This document shows positions 51,509 to 61,674 of a stretch of DNA of 64,000 bases, piece after piece. This DNA comes from Duganella alba (GTDB taxonomy: Bacteria > Pseudomonadota > Gammaproteobacteria > Burkholderiales > Burkholderiaceae_D): the NCBI RefSeq assembly GCF_009674495.1, contig NZ_WKJN01000014.1, forward strand, positions 62,001 to 126,000, given 5' to 3'. Position numbers and translations under genes: made by a program. The first letter of the stretch is position 1, and each line of letters begins with the position of its first letter. The notes beneath the pieces are model-generated. The model did no database searches. It saw only the letters and a program-made list of their open reading frames with translations, and was not told the DNA's origin.

Positions 51509-52381
51509 ATGAAAACCCCCACCTTTAAACGGCCGCGCCTGCTGATTGTCGGCTGCGGCGATGTCGGCATGCGTTTGCTGCCGCTGTTGTCCCGGCATTT
51601 CCGGGTGTTCGCCACCACCAGCCAGCCGGCGCGCTGCGCCGCGCTGCGCGCCGCCGGCGCCGTGCCGCTGGTGGTTGATCTGGACCGGCCCGCCACGTTG
51701 CGGCGCCTGGACGGCCTGGCGCCGTGGGTGGTGCACCTGGCGCCGCCGCCGGCCGACGGCGTGCTCGACACGCGCACCCGCAACCTCAGCGCGGTGCTGC
51801 CGGCCGGCGGCCGGGTGGTGTATATCAGCACCACCGGCGTCTACGGCGATTGCGGCGGCGCGCTGTTCGACGAGAGCCGCCCGGTGGCGCCGCGCAATGC
51901 GCGGGCGCTGCGGCGGGTGGATGCCGAGCGCAGCCTGCGCAGCTGGGCGCGGCGCGCCGGCGCCACGCTGTCCATCCTGCGCGTGCCCGGTATCTACGGC
52001 GCCGACCGCCTGCCGCTGAAGCGCCTGCAGCAGGGTACGCCCGCGCTGATCGAGGCGGACGATGTCTACACCAACCACATCCACGCCGACGACCTGGCCG
52101 CCATCATTGTCCAGGCGCTGTATCGTGCGCTACCGAACCGTACCTACCATGCGGTGGATGACAGCGATATGAAGATGGCGCACTATTTCGACGTGGTCGC
52201 CGATGCTTTCCAGCTGCCGCGTCCGCCGCGCCTGCCGCGCGCGACGTTGCAACAGGTGGTGTCGCCGGCGCTGCTGTCGTTCATGTCCGAGTCGCGCCGC
52301 CTGCTGAATGGTCGCATCAAGCGCGAACTGCGTGTGCGCCTGCGCTACCCGACGGTGGCGGCGACGCTGCGGAGTATGTAA
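51509..52381 (+). CDS. NAD-dependent epimerase/dehydratase-like SDR (YeeZ type)
   Basis: A 290-residue extended SDR: cofactor motif LLIVGCGDVGMRL (residues 11-23), VVHLAPPPADG, STTGVYGDCGG (with Tyr of the active site), RVPGIYGADRLPLKRL, and a C-terminal substrate region. It resembles YeeZ-like proteins, for which no substrate is proven. Intact despite the broken glyoxalase gene 118 nt away on the other strand. Confidence 0.88.
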   Translation: MKTPTFKRPRLLIVGCGDVGMRLLPLLSRHFRVFATTSQPARCAALRAAGAVPLVVDLDRPATLRRLDGLAPWVVHLAPPPADGVLDTRTRNLSAVLPAGGRVVYISTTGVYGDCGGALFDESRPVAPRNARALRRVDAERSLRSWARRAGATLSILRVPGIYGADRLPLKRLQQGTPALIEADDVYTNHIHADDLAAIIVQALYRALPNRTYHAVDDSDMKMAHYFDVVADAFQLPRPPRLPRATLQQVVSPALLSFMSESRRLLNGRIKRELRVRLRYPTVAATLRSM

Positions 52382-52474
52382 AGATATGTAAAGAGGCAAT
52401 GAAAGTTAAGCCAGTGCAAGCCCGGCGTCAGATTTATGTGACAAACTTAATAAGATCCTGCGGTTGATATTCAT

Positions 52475-52488
52475 TTGATGCATATCAA
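52475..52488. promoter_or_regulatory. FNR/Anr box upstream of a second small gene
   Basis: TTGATGCATATCAA is a perfect FNR/Anr consensus. A TATTGT -10 candidate at 52510-52515 puts the box centre about 40-41 bp upstream of the inferred start, the class II activating position. The 83-residue gene at 52543 follows. Confidence 0.78.
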
Positions 52489-52542
52489 GCAAGTCATCGT
52501 ATGTTACGATATTGTTAGCCTTCTTCCACAAGGAGTGTGTGC

Positions 52543-52794
52543 ATGTTAGCCACCGTGCAGCCGACCAAGGAGCAAGTCCGCGCCTATATGCGACAACGGC
52601 AGCGCGCATTTGGCAGCTGCCCGCCGCCGGTCCCGGAAGAAATCCGCCGCCAGCTGGGCTGGCATTGCAGCGCCGACAAATCTGAACATTTCTCGACTTC
52701 AACGTTATTCCTCCCAGGCACGATCGCCCAACTCGCCACCCTGATGGCGATGGAATGGTGTTTCCTTGCCGCCGGCATCAGCCGTCCGAACTGA
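52543..52794 (+). CDS. hypothetical small protein (83 aa), FNR-type promoter
   Basis: The ATG at 52543 follows AAGGAG by 7 nt. The 83-residue product begins with a basic helix (KEQVRAYMRQRQRAFGSCPPPVPEE) and ends in a hydrophobic stretch (STLFLPGTIAQLATLMAMEWCFLAAG) that could be membrane-associated. Three Cys. No family recognised and not similar to the 71-residue FNR-linked protein. The promoter suggests oxygen-limited expression. Confidence 0.7.
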   Translation: MLATVQPTKEQVRAYMRQRQRAFGSCPPPVPEEIRRQLGWHCSADKSEHFSTSTLFLPGTIAQLATLMAMEWCFLAAGISRPN

Positions 52795-53066
52795 CCCCCG
52801 TATCGGTCTTTACATAGATTGATACTTATTTTTACAACATAAATCGTCACTACCACACTAAATAGGGTTAGAATCTCTCTAAATCTCACGGAAGCGTCCG
52901 TTGAGTTAGCCCTTTTGTAACGTAAGCGTGTATTATCTTGGTTAAGCACTAAAACGCGGCATAAATGTTCGTGTTTCGTAGTGCTTCAATGGTAATTGAG
53001 CTAAAAATTTTTCTTACCCATGTGTCGTTTTTTCGCAAAAAATGGCCAAGAACCTACTTAAACACT

Positions 53067-53306
53067 ATGTCTCTTAAAGAAATCACCGCGTCGCCGTCGT
53101 ATAACCCGAACCGCGTGCTGGACGCCATCATCGAAAAACTGCAACTGAAAAACGATGCAGCCCTGTCGCGCGCCCTGGAAGTGGCCCCACCGGTCATCTC
53201 CAAAATCCGCCACAACACCCTGCCGATCGGCGCCACCATCCTGATCCGCATGCACGAAATCAGCGATTTCAGCATCCGCGAACTGCGCGAAATGATGGCG
53301 TCCTGA
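53067..53306 (+). CDS. small HTH-type DNA-binding protein
   Basis: A 79-residue protein (from ATG 53067) with a helix-turn-helix-like centre (KNDAALSRALEVAPPVISKIRHNTLPIGA), resembling small XRE/Cro-type proteins common in this family. There is no ribosome-binding site at the ATG, and a long AT-rich region (52800-53066) lies upstream, suggesting a separate promoter. Followed by a strong hairpin terminator. Confidence 0.7.
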   Translation: MSLKEITASPSYNPNRVLDAIIEKLQLKNDAALSRALEVAPPVISKIRHNTLPIGATILIRMHEISDFSIRELREMMAS

Positions 53307-53323
53307 TTCCGGACACCCAATAG

Positions 53324-53362
53324 AAAACGGCGCGTACCCCCCGGGAACGCGCCGTTTTTTTT
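53324..53362. terminator. bidirectional rho-independent terminator
   Basis: AAAACGGCGCGT (53324-53335) pairs with ACGCGCCGTTTT (53347-53358) and runs into eight T. On the - strand the A-run supplies a matching U-tract, so it serves both the HTH gene and the convergent 68-residue gene. Confidence 0.88.
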
Positions 53363-53376
53363 AGCCCGCCGCCGGT

Positions 53377-53583
53377 TCAGGCGGAGGTGCTGATGGTGGT
53401 GCCGATGCGCTGGCCGCTGGTGTTGACGGTGGGGGCCACGGCTGCCTGGGGCGGCGGTGGCGGCGCGGCCTGGGCCACGCGTTCGGCCGGCTTGTCGACC
53501 GGCTGGACCTGTTCCGGCTGGCGGGCAGGGGTGGCTTGCTGGATGGCGGTGGTACTGCTCGGGGTGACTGAATTGACGGCCAT
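53377..53583 (-). CDS. hypothetical Pro/Gln-rich small protein
   Basis: A 68-residue protein from the ATG at 53583, with CGGAG 7 nt upstream. It is rich in Pro, Gln, Thr and Ala (PPPPPQAAVAPTVN) and looks unstructured; no signal peptide or membrane helix. No family recognised. It ends 15 nt from the shared terminator. Confidence 0.6.
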   Translation of the reverse strand: MAVNSVTPSSTTAIQQATPARQPEQVQPVDKPAERVAQAAPPPPPQAAVAPTVNTSGQRIGTTISTSA

Positions 53584-53653
53584 GATGCGCTCCGATCATC
53601 TGTAGACACCCGAGTATGCCACTTTTTTGAGCATGCCGCCCGACTTTTGTGTA

Positions 53654-54241
53654 TCAGGCCGGCAGCGGCAGGCGTGGACGCAGGCTGTAGAAGCTGGACT
53701 GTTGCGCCGCCACGATGGCCGCTTCGGCCTGCGCCGCGCTGGCGTTGACCGCGCCGGAATGGGCCGCCTGCGGCGGCAAGGCGCCCGAATGGGCGATCTG
53801 CGGCAGCGCGCCGGAATGCGCCATCCGCGGCGGCAGCGCGCCGGAATGGGCCGCCTCGGCGCGCACATAATCCTCGCCGAAGGTGGCCTCATACAGTTCC
53901 TTCATGCGCTGGCCGACGCGGACATGGGCCGCCTCGTCGTCCTCGCCGCGCAGGCCGATGTAGGGGAAGTGGTGCAGGTAGTGGCCGAACACGGCGTCGC
54001 AATCGGCGTGGTATTTCATGGTGTCCAGGATGTGGTAGTGCCAGAAGGTGTCGACATCGACCAGCGGCGCGGTCTGCTCGTCCGGATACCGCTTCATCAG
54101 GTGCAGGAAGCGGCGATATTCGAACTCGACCGCGTTGGCGCGCTCCAGCGTCCAGCCTTCGCCGGATTCTTCGTGCATCAGTTTGACTTTGATCGGTTCC
54201 AGGTCGAGGGCGGCAATGGCGTGCAGGTCTTGGGCATTCAT
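53654..54241 (-). CDS. glycine-rich-domain-like protein with AHSGALP tandem repeats
   Basis: A 195-residue protein with AAGGAG 6 nt before its ATG. Residues 25-125 resemble the GRDP-like (DUF1399) domain: FEYRRFLHLMKRYP, WHYHILDTMKYHADCD and FGHYLHHFPYIG, with many His and one Cys, possibly a metal site. A tail (130-165) has four copies of AHSGA(L/V)P(P/Q) at 9-10-residue spacing, not part of the normal domain. A short hydrophobic end follows. Function unknown; the repeats suggest a binding or structural segment. Confidence 0.72.
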   Translation of the reverse strand: MNAQDLHAIAALDLEPIKVKLMHEESGEGWTLERANAVEFEYRRFLHLMKRYPDEQTAPLVDVDTFWHYHILDTMKYHADCDAVFGHYLHHFPYIGLRGEDDEAAHVRVGQRMKELYEATFGEDYVRAEAAHSGALPPRMAHSGALPQIAHSGALPPQAAHSGAVNASAAQAEAAIVAAQQSSFYSLRPRLPLPA

Positions 54242-54328
54242 CAGAATCTCCTTGGCGGTATTGATGCGGGTTGAAAAAGGCTGAGAACGCCTTTGATTCT
54301 GACCGCCCGAGACCGCCGACCTTTGAGA

Positions 54329-56149
54329 TTAATCAATGTTTTCAAGAAAAGTTGCCGGCCTGACGCGCGCGCCGCCGTCAGCCACCGGTACCGCGACCGC
54401 CACCGTGGTGCCGCCGTTCGGGCAGCCGCTGATCGAGCAGGTCCCGCCCAGCAGGCTGATGCGCTCCTCGATGCCGACCAGGCCGAACGAACCGACCTTG
54501 TTGCGGCTGCTGTCGCGCACGCCGATGCCGTTGTCGGTGATGGTCATGCACAGCATGCCGCCGCTCTGGCGCAACTCCACCCGCACCAGGCTGGCATGGG
54601 CGTGCTGCAGGATGTTGCTCAACGACTCCTGCAGCACGCGAAAGAAAGCGGTGGCGCGCTGGTCGTCGATGCGGATCTCGGTGTTGTAGTCGATCAGTTC
54701 GCACACCATGCCGGAGCGCGTGCGGAACTGGGCGATCTGCCACTCCACCGCCGCGTTCAGGCCCAGGTCCAGCACCGTCGGGCGCAGGTCGTTGATGATG
54801 TGGCGCACGCTCTTGATGCTGCTGTCGATCTGGCTCAGCATGCGTTGCGCGCGCGCGTGCAGGCGCGGATGGCGGTGGCGCGTGCGGGTGGTCAGAATGT
54901 CGACGTCGATGCGCAGCACCAGCAGGTTCTGGCCCAGGTCGTCGTGGATTTCGCGGGCGATGCGCTTGCGCTCCTCCTCCTTGATCTTGTCCGAGTGCGC
55001 GGCCAGGCGGCGCAGCTTGTGGTGCGACTGTTGCAGCCGGGCCTGGCTGGCGCGCAGCTCGCGCGTCATTTCCTTGGCCATCTTGACGGCCCGCATGCGC
55101 GACGACGACAGCGTGTGGAACAGCACGTAGAACAGCAGCGAGCCGGTGAAGCCGCACAGCATCGCCAGCCACGGCAGCCAGGTGTCGAAGCGGCTGAACC
55201 AGCTGGCCTTGGGCGCGCTGAAATGCGCGCTCCAGTGGCGGTGGTGGAAGTCGATCGGCAGCGCCACGCTGAACAGCTCGTTGGGCCGCAGCGTCGGACT
55301 GTCGGGCTTGCTGTCGAACAGCTGCAGCGTCGGCTGCGCGGCGCCGCTGCCGTCGCCGCTGTCGAGCAGCAGCAGGCGGGTGTCGCGCACCTGCATCTGT
55401 TCCAGCGCGGCCTGCACCAGGCGCGGCACGTTGAAGCCGATGCCGACCGAACCGATGTAGGCGGCGCGGCGCTGCGCCAGCGTCTGCAGCGGCAGGCCGG
55501 TGCGGTAGATCGGCAGCCGCAGCGCCAGTCCGGCGCCCTGCGGCTGGTGGGCGCTGTCGATCGGCATGCCGGAAGCGCTCAGCGCACCGCTGTCGCGGCC
55601 CTGCCGCAGCGCCTGCGCCACCCGGCCGCGGCAGCCGATGTCGCGGCCGATTTTTTCGCGGAACGGCGCCAGCGGTTCGATCATGGTCAGCACCCAGTAT
55701 TCGGCGTGGCGCTCGGGCGGCGTGACCACGAAGGGCGCCGGGTAGCCCAGCGCCTCGGCATCGGTCTTGCTGTTCATGCTGCGCTCGAAGGCGTCGCGCT
55801 CGGCGTCCGTCACGTAGCGGACGTAGTTGATGTTGTCCAGCGCCGGGAACTGGCTGGCGATGTTCAGGCCCTGGACGTAGCGGTGCAGGCTGGCGCGGTC
55901 GACCTGTTCGGCGGCGTGGAAAAAGCTGGCGGTGCCGCGCAGCACGTCGGTGTAGGCGTTCAGCCGCGAGTTGATGTTGTACTGGGCGTTTTGCGCCTGG
56001 TGCAGGAAGCGTTCGCCGGCGTCGTATTCGATGGTGCGGTTGGCCGCCAGGTAAAACAATCCGCCGATGCCGAGCGACAGCAGCACGCCGGCCCACCAGA
56101 CGGGCCGGGACGTCGAGAACGGTTGTTTTTGCGCGAAGAGGGCGGTCAC
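54329..56149 (-). CDS. orphan hybrid-type sensor histidine kinase with CHASE domain (NarL/HisKA_3 class)
   Basis: The GTG at 56149 is preferred (606 aa) because a TTG 48 nt upstream lies inside the promoter (see 56181-56210). Two transmembrane segments (about 20-36 and 326-346) flank a periplasmic CHASE-like sensor domain (about 40-325). The HisKA_3 phosphoacceptor His402 lies in REIHDDLGQ, and the HATPase has NILQHAHASL, DNGIGV and GSFGLVGIEER. It should autophosphorylate and pass phosphate to a NarL-type regulator, but no response regulator is nearby, so the partner is unknown. Confidence 0.87.
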   Translation of the reverse strand: MTALFAQKQPFSTSRPVWWAGVLLSLGIGGLFYLAANRTIEYDAGERFLHQAQNAQYNINSRLNAYTDVLRGTASFFHAAEQVDRASLHRYVQGLNIASQFPALDNINYVRYVTDAERDAFERSMNSKTDAEALGYPAPFVVTPPERHAEYWVLTMIEPLAPFREKIGRDIGCRGRVAQALRQGRDSGALSASGMPIDSAHQPQGAGLALRLPIYRTGLPLQTLAQRRAAYIGSVGIGFNVPRLVQAALEQMQVRDTRLLLLDSGDGSGAAQPTLQLFDSKPDSPTLRPNELFSVALPIDFHHRHWSAHFSAPKASWFSRFDTWLPWLAMLCGFTGSLLFYVLFHTLSSSRMRAVKMAKEMTRELRASQARLQQSHHKLRRLAAHSDKIKEEERKRIAREIHDDLGQNLLVLRIDVDILTTRTRHRHPRLHARAQRMLSQIDSSIKSVRHIINDLRPTVLDLGLNAAVEWQIAQFRTRSGMVCELIDYNTEIRIDDQRATAFFRVLQESLSNILQHAHASLVRVELRQSGGMLCMTITDNGIGVRDSSRNKVGSFGLVGIEERISLLGGTCSISGCPNGGTTVAVAVPVADGGARVRPATFLENID

Positions 56150-56180
56150 CGCAGGTTCCTGCAAACTCGATAGTCTTTTG

Positions 56181-56210
56181 ACTATAGGAAATAACAACTC
56201 GGCAAGTCAA
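56181..56210 (-). promoter_or_regulatory. sigma70 promoter of the histidine kinase gene
   Basis: On the - strand TTGACT (56210-56205) and TATAGT (56186-56181) are separated by 18 bp. Transcription would start near 56174, inside the TTG-initiated frame, which supports the GTG start at 56149. Confidence 0.75.
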
Positions 56211-56254
56211 GTATTTTGATGCTAGCGTGCACTTGTCCAGGACGCTTTGTGAAT

Positions 56255-56279
56255 AAAAAACGGCACCCGCAGGTGCCGT
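56255..56279 (-). terminator. rho-independent terminator of glnS
   Basis: ACGGCACC (- strand 56279-56272) pairs with GGTGCCGT (56267-56260) around TGCG, followed by six T. It lies 20 nt after the glnS stop. Confidence 0.88.
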
Positions 56280-56298
56280 CCAGAGGAGAAGCGGGCGC

Positions 56299-58065
<1,767 letters not shown>

Positions 58066-58159
58066 CTGAGAAGTTTGGCTATGCAAAAGTTCGTGTATGG
58101 GGCATTTTACCGTATCAGCCGGGCGGACTGAGGGTAAATGCTGCGGCGCGTCGGACAGG

Positions 58160-58165
58160 TATAAT
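58160..58165 (+). promoter_or_regulatory. consensus -10 of the J-domain operon
   Basis: TATAAT at 58160-58165 is a perfect -10 hexamer, 40 bp before the first ATG (58206). No strong -35 is visible, so activator dependence or an alternative sigma factor is possible. Confidence 0.6.
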
Positions 58166-58205
58166 GCATCTTTAATGAGTTTTGCACAGGCCCGGAGTTT
58201 CCAAA

Positions 58206-58499
58206 ATGGAAAATTATTACAATACACTGGGTATCGCGCCGAACGCCACGGAAGACGAGATCAAGAAAGTCTACCGCTCGCTGGCCATGCGCTATCACCC
58301 GGACCGCAACCCCGCGCCCGGCGCCGATGCGCGCTTCAAGGCCGTGACCAAGGCCTACGAGGTCTTGTCGGACCCGGTCAAGCGCGAGGAATACAACCAG
58401 AGCGTCAACCACCGCATCATCATCGACGCGGAGGCGGAAGCCTATCAGTTATGGCGTTCGGTCTTCGCCCTGCACGGCACCACGCTGCCGGCGGCGTAA
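58206..58499 (+). CDS. small J-domain protein (DnaJ-like)
   Basis: A 97-residue protein from ATG 58206, with CGGAG 8 nt upstream. Residues 1-64 form a complete J domain with YYNTLGIAPNATEDEIKK and the essential His-Pro-Asp in MRYHPDRNP. It lacks Gly/Phe and zinc-finger regions, so it is a class C J-protein that would stimulate DnaK ATPase for specific clients. First gene of a four-gene unit with three proteins of unknown function. Confidence 0.92.
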   Translation: MENYYNTLGIAPNATEDEIKKVYRSLAMRYHPDRNPAPGADARFKAVTKAYEVLSDPVKREEYNQSVNHRIIIDAEAEAYQLWRSVFALHGTTLPAA

Positions 58500-58525
58500 G
58501 CCACCCAGTTTTTAGAAAGCAAGCA

Positions 58526-59026
58526 ATGAGAAAAGTACACCCCGAGTTCGCCTATCAATCGCGCGAGCTGGAAGGCCAGATCGAAGGCATCCTCGGCGAT
58601 CCGCCGGACCGCAAGAACTACCAGCGCATGGTCGAGGCGCTGGTGTCCGAGTACGCCAGCGGCGGCGGCATCGAAGACGTCAACATGCTGGCGTTCGCGC
58701 TGGTCGACCACATCGAGTTCAGCGACCCGAAAGGCCTGCTGGCCGAAGCCGAGGACTACGAGTTCGGCGACCCGGCGCGCGTGTTCGCCATGGCCGAGTG
58801 CAAGGGCGACGACGCGGCCCGCATGTACGAGGCGATCGGCGAAAGCATGCCGGAACTGGCGCGCCAGGCCATTATCACCGCCTTCCTGCACAAGAATCCG
58901 CGCAAGTGGGACGATGACGACCAGTCGCTGGACCAGCTGTCGGCCAACGACGACGGCGACGATGTCGAGGACGAGGATGCGGCCACCGACGACTTCGCGC
59001 AAATGTTCGACCAGGATGGAGAATAA
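58526..59026 (+). CDS. hypothetical acidic protein (166 aa) in J-domain operon
   Basis: The start at 58526 follows AAAGCAAGC. The product is helical and acidic, with a long C-terminal Asp/Glu run (DQSLDQLSANDDGDDVEDED). No signal peptide or recognised family. The stop is 2 nt from the next start. Co-transcription with a J-domain protein suggests a client or partner. Confidence 0.78.
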   Translation: MRKVHPEFAYQSRELEGQIEGILGDPPDRKNYQRMVEALVSEYASGGGIEDVNMLAFALVDHIEFSDPKGLLAEAEDYEFGDPARVFAMAECKGDDAARMYEAIGESMPELARQAIITAFLHKNPRKWDDDDQSLDQLSANDDGDDVEDEDAATDDFAQMFDQDGE

Positions 59027-59028
59027 GC

Positions 59029-59799
59029 ATGTCGGAGAAATCTAATCTGCCAGCCTTGAGCAAGCAAGTGACGGAGCTGGTGCTGGCCGGCTCGCTGAGC
59101 CACGCCGAGCAAGCCTTCGCCGAAGCCGCCGACCAGTTCGGCGACCTGGCGGTGGTGGAAGTGCTCAACAACATTCCGCCGCAAGTGACGGCGCTGCACA
59201 TGGCCGGCTTCGACGGCGGCAAGATGTCGCTGGCGACGCTGCTGGTGCCGCCGAAGGCCTGGGCCGACAGCCTGGCCTTCATCGCCGCCACCTGGCCGGA
59301 CGACCAGATCGAGGACGATCCGGAGCGCATCGCCGAGTCGCTGTTCGCGCACATCCACGGCGTGGTGTTCTCCACCGACGACGAAGAGCGCCGCAACGAG
59401 CTGCTGGCGGCCGCCTCGGCCACCGACCACGGCTCGACCGCGTTCGCCATCCTGTTCTCGATGGCGCCGAAGGAAATCCTGGAAGTGGCCGGCGAGATCA
59501 TCTCGAAAGGCCCGTACCTGACCGGTCAGACCTCGTCCGACAACGACGTGGTGCCGCTGGCGGTGGCCCTGGCGCAAGCCTCGGAAGACGGCTGGGACCG
59601 CGCGCTGTTCGAGCTGTTCCCGGAATTCCGCCACAGCGCCGACCTGGCCGACGCCGAGTACAACGACGATCCGGACGAAGAGCCGACCATTTTGCAGCGC
59701 TCGACCAAGGAGCTGCTGTACCGTCTGCGCAAACAGGTGCCGTCGACGCGCGTGGCTAAAACCTCGCGCCGCTCGGTCGGCACCAACATCTTCTCGTGA
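59029..59799 (+). CDS. hypothetical protein (256 aa) in J-domain operon
   Basis: A mostly helical protein (LSKQVTELVLAGSLSHAEQAFAEAADQFGDLAVVEVLNNIPPQ, described here in shorter parts as a helix pair around LSHAEQAFAEAADQ) with no catalytic motif. GGAGA precedes its ATG by 7 nt. No signal peptide. No family recognised. Confidence 0.75.
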   Translation: MSEKSNLPALSKQVTELVLAGSLSHAEQAFAEAADQFGDLAVVEVLNNIPPQVTALHMAGFDGGKMSLATLLVPPKAWADSLAFIAATWPDDQIEDDPERIAESLFAHIHGVVFSTDDEERRNELLAAASATDHGSTAFAILFSMAPKEILEVAGEIISKGPYLTGQTSSDNDVVPLAVALAQASEDGWDRALFELFPEFRHSADLADAEYNDDPDEEPTILQRSTKELLYRLRKQVPSTRVAKTSRRSVGTNIFS

Positions 59800-59813
59800 T
59801 GGGTGCCTGATAC

Positions 59814-60686
59814 ATGCTGCCAGCAATTGTAGTAGAAACCCTGCCGCGCCTGACCCGCGCGATCCAGCAACTGGCGGCCAATCCGGACGACGACGCGGCC
59901 TACGCGCTGGCCGACGAGCTGACCGGTATCACCGCCATGGTGGCCGAGAAGTTCACCAACGACCGCACCGCCGACGGCATCCAGAAGGCCTTGCAGCTGA
60001 CGGTGGGCTGCGTCTCGCTGGGTCTCGACCATGAGCTGCCGGACGCCGACGACCTGGCCGCGCTGGACCTGCTGATCGAAGAGGGCGCCGAATACGCCTT
60101 CCAGGTCGGCTTCCGCATGATCAAGGATCTGTCGGCATTGCCGGAAGACGCGCTGGTGGGCGAGTACGATACCGATCCGGTGTACGCGGCACGGCGCCTG
60201 CGCGACAAGTTCGTCGATATCTGCCAGACCGATCCGAACCAGAACTGGGACGGCAGCACGCGCTACGCGGTGCAGTTCAAGCAGCGCAAGGAAGTGCAGG
60301 CGGTGGTGCGGCTGGCCAACTGGCTGCGCCGGCACAACACCGAAGGTCCGGTCAGCGACGCCGACCTGAATGCCGAAGGCGTGATCGCGCTGGCCATCAT
60401 CTTCGCGGTGGAAGGCGGCGGCATGATCGTCGCGCGCACCGGCCAGAAGGAGTTCGAGCGCTTTGTCAAAGCGGTGCGCAAGAACAAGCCGGATTACGAA
60501 GCCGGCTGGGCGGCGCTGCTGGCCAAGGTGCCGGTGCAGCATCACCCGGTGCTGCTGGAGCGCATCGAGAGCTATCGCCAGAACTGCACCGTGCTGCAGA
60601 ACATCAAGGGCCGCACGGCGATGAAAACGCTGTTCGCGGAACTGGAAAACTACGCCGGTTCCGAACTCGACGCCGACTACTCCTGA
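59814..60686 (+). CDS. hypothetical protein (290 aa) in J-domain operon
   Basis: A helical, acidic protein with no signal peptide or catalytic motif. Late in the sequence it has WDGSTRYAVQFKQRKEVQAV and NIKGRTAMKTLFAELENYAGSEL. The gene starts 14 nt after the previous stop, so it is very likely part of the same transcript. The 3' end overlaps the convergent LysR gene by 10 nt. Family unknown. Confidence 0.75.
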   Translation: MLPAIVVETLPRLTRAIQQLAANPDDDAAYALADELTGITAMVAEKFTNDRTADGIQKALQLTVGCVSLGLDHELPDADDLAALDLLIEEGAEYAFQVGFRMIKDLSALPEDALVGEYDTDPVYAARRLRDKFVDICQTDPNQNWDGSTRYAVQFKQRKEVQAVVRLANWLRRHNTEGPVSDADLNAEGVIALAIIFAVEGGGMIVARTGQKEFERFVKAVRKNKPDYEAGWAALLAKVPVQHHPVLLERIESYRQNCTVLQNIKGRTAMKTLFAELENYAGSELDADYS

Positions 60687-61576
60687 GTTCCCGCGGCCTC
60701 GGTTGCCACCGCAACAAAGGCCGCCACCAAGGGCGACACCGCGTCCTTCCTGCGCGCCAGGTAGAGCGTGGTGATGGCCTCGGCATCGGCCATCGGCCGG
60801 TAGCAGACATCGCTCATCTGGATGATGTTGAACGAGCTCGGCAACACCGACACGCCGCAACCGGCCGCCACCAGCCCGATGATGGTGGACGCTTCGCCCG
60901 CCTCCATGGCAATCGTCGGCTTGAAGCCGGCCTCGCGGCACAGCCGGTTGATCTGCGGATGGATGCCGGTGCCGGCGCTTTCCGGATACATCACCAGCGG
61001 CTCGCCCTTCAGGTCATTGATGGCGATGCTGTTCTTCCGCGCCAGCGGATGGCCGATCGGCAGCACCATCACCAGCGGATCGCGCCGCAACACCGTCAGT
61101 TCCACCGATTCCGGCAGCGTCAGTTCCGGCGGCCGCACCAGGCCCAGGTCGAGCTCGCGCGCGGCCAGCGCTTCGATCTGCCCCAGCGTCGACATTTCCT
61201 TCAAGGTCAGCTGCACGCCCGGATAGCGCTGGCGGTAGCGGTTGATCATGGCCGCGAACAGCGGCGTCAGCGGCGTGGAGAAGGTGAAGCCGACGCGCAG
61301 TTCGCCCGCTTCGCCGCGCTCGGCCCGGCGCGCGGTCTGCATCGCCTGTTCGGACAGGGCCAGCACGCGGCGCGCGTCTTCCAGGAACAGCTTGCCGGCC
61401 TCGGTGAGCCGCACCCAGCGCTTGCTGCGTTCCAGCAGCTGAGCGCCCACTTCGGCTTCCAGCATCTGGATCTGGTGGCTCAGCGGCGGCTGGCCGATGT
61501 GCAGGCGCTCGGCGGCGCGGGTAAAGCTTAGCTCTTCGGCAACAGCCACGAAGTAGCGCAGGTGGCGGAGTTCCAT
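60677..61576 (-). CDS. LysR family regulator (BenM/CatM-like)
   Basis: A 299-residue LysR protein: N-terminal HTH (ELSFTRAAERLHIGQPPLSHQI) and an effector domain from about 90 (GELRVGFTFSTPLTPLF). The lineage resembles aromatic-compound regulators (BenM/CatM). It is divergent from an MFS transporter, and the AT-rich 98-bp gap (61577-61674) is the likely shared control region. Confidence 0.92.
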   Translation of the reverse strand: MELRHLRYFVAVAEELSFTRAAERLHIGQPPLSHQIQMLEAEVGAQLLERSKRWVRLTEAGKLFLEDARRVLALSEQAMQTARRAERGEAGELRVGFTFSTPLTPLFAAMINRYRQRYPGVQLTLKEMSTLGQIEALAARELDLGLVRPPELTLPESVELTVLRRDPLVMVLPIGHPLARKNSIAINDLKGEPLVMYPESAGTGIHPQINRLCREAGFKPTIAMEAGEASTIIGLVAAGCGVSVLPSSFNIIQMSDVCYRPMADAEAITTLYLARRKDAVSPLVAAFVAVATEAAGTQE

Positions 61577-61674
61577 TATCTTTTTAAAGTATAACTAACG
61601 CCTTAAATATATATTGGACAGCTTAATGACGCAATCCTAAGATGAAGTCATCGTACCTCGCAGGATTCCGCACC

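Noticed and set aside
53745-53850. Regular short repeats that might be a CRISPR array
   Set aside because: The period is 27-30 nt without spacers and is in frame; it encodes the AHSGALP protein repeats.
54293-56173. A long + strand frame antisense to the histidine kinase
   Set aside because: Codon-mirror of the kinase gene, rich in Arg, Gln, His and Ala, with no recognisable domain.
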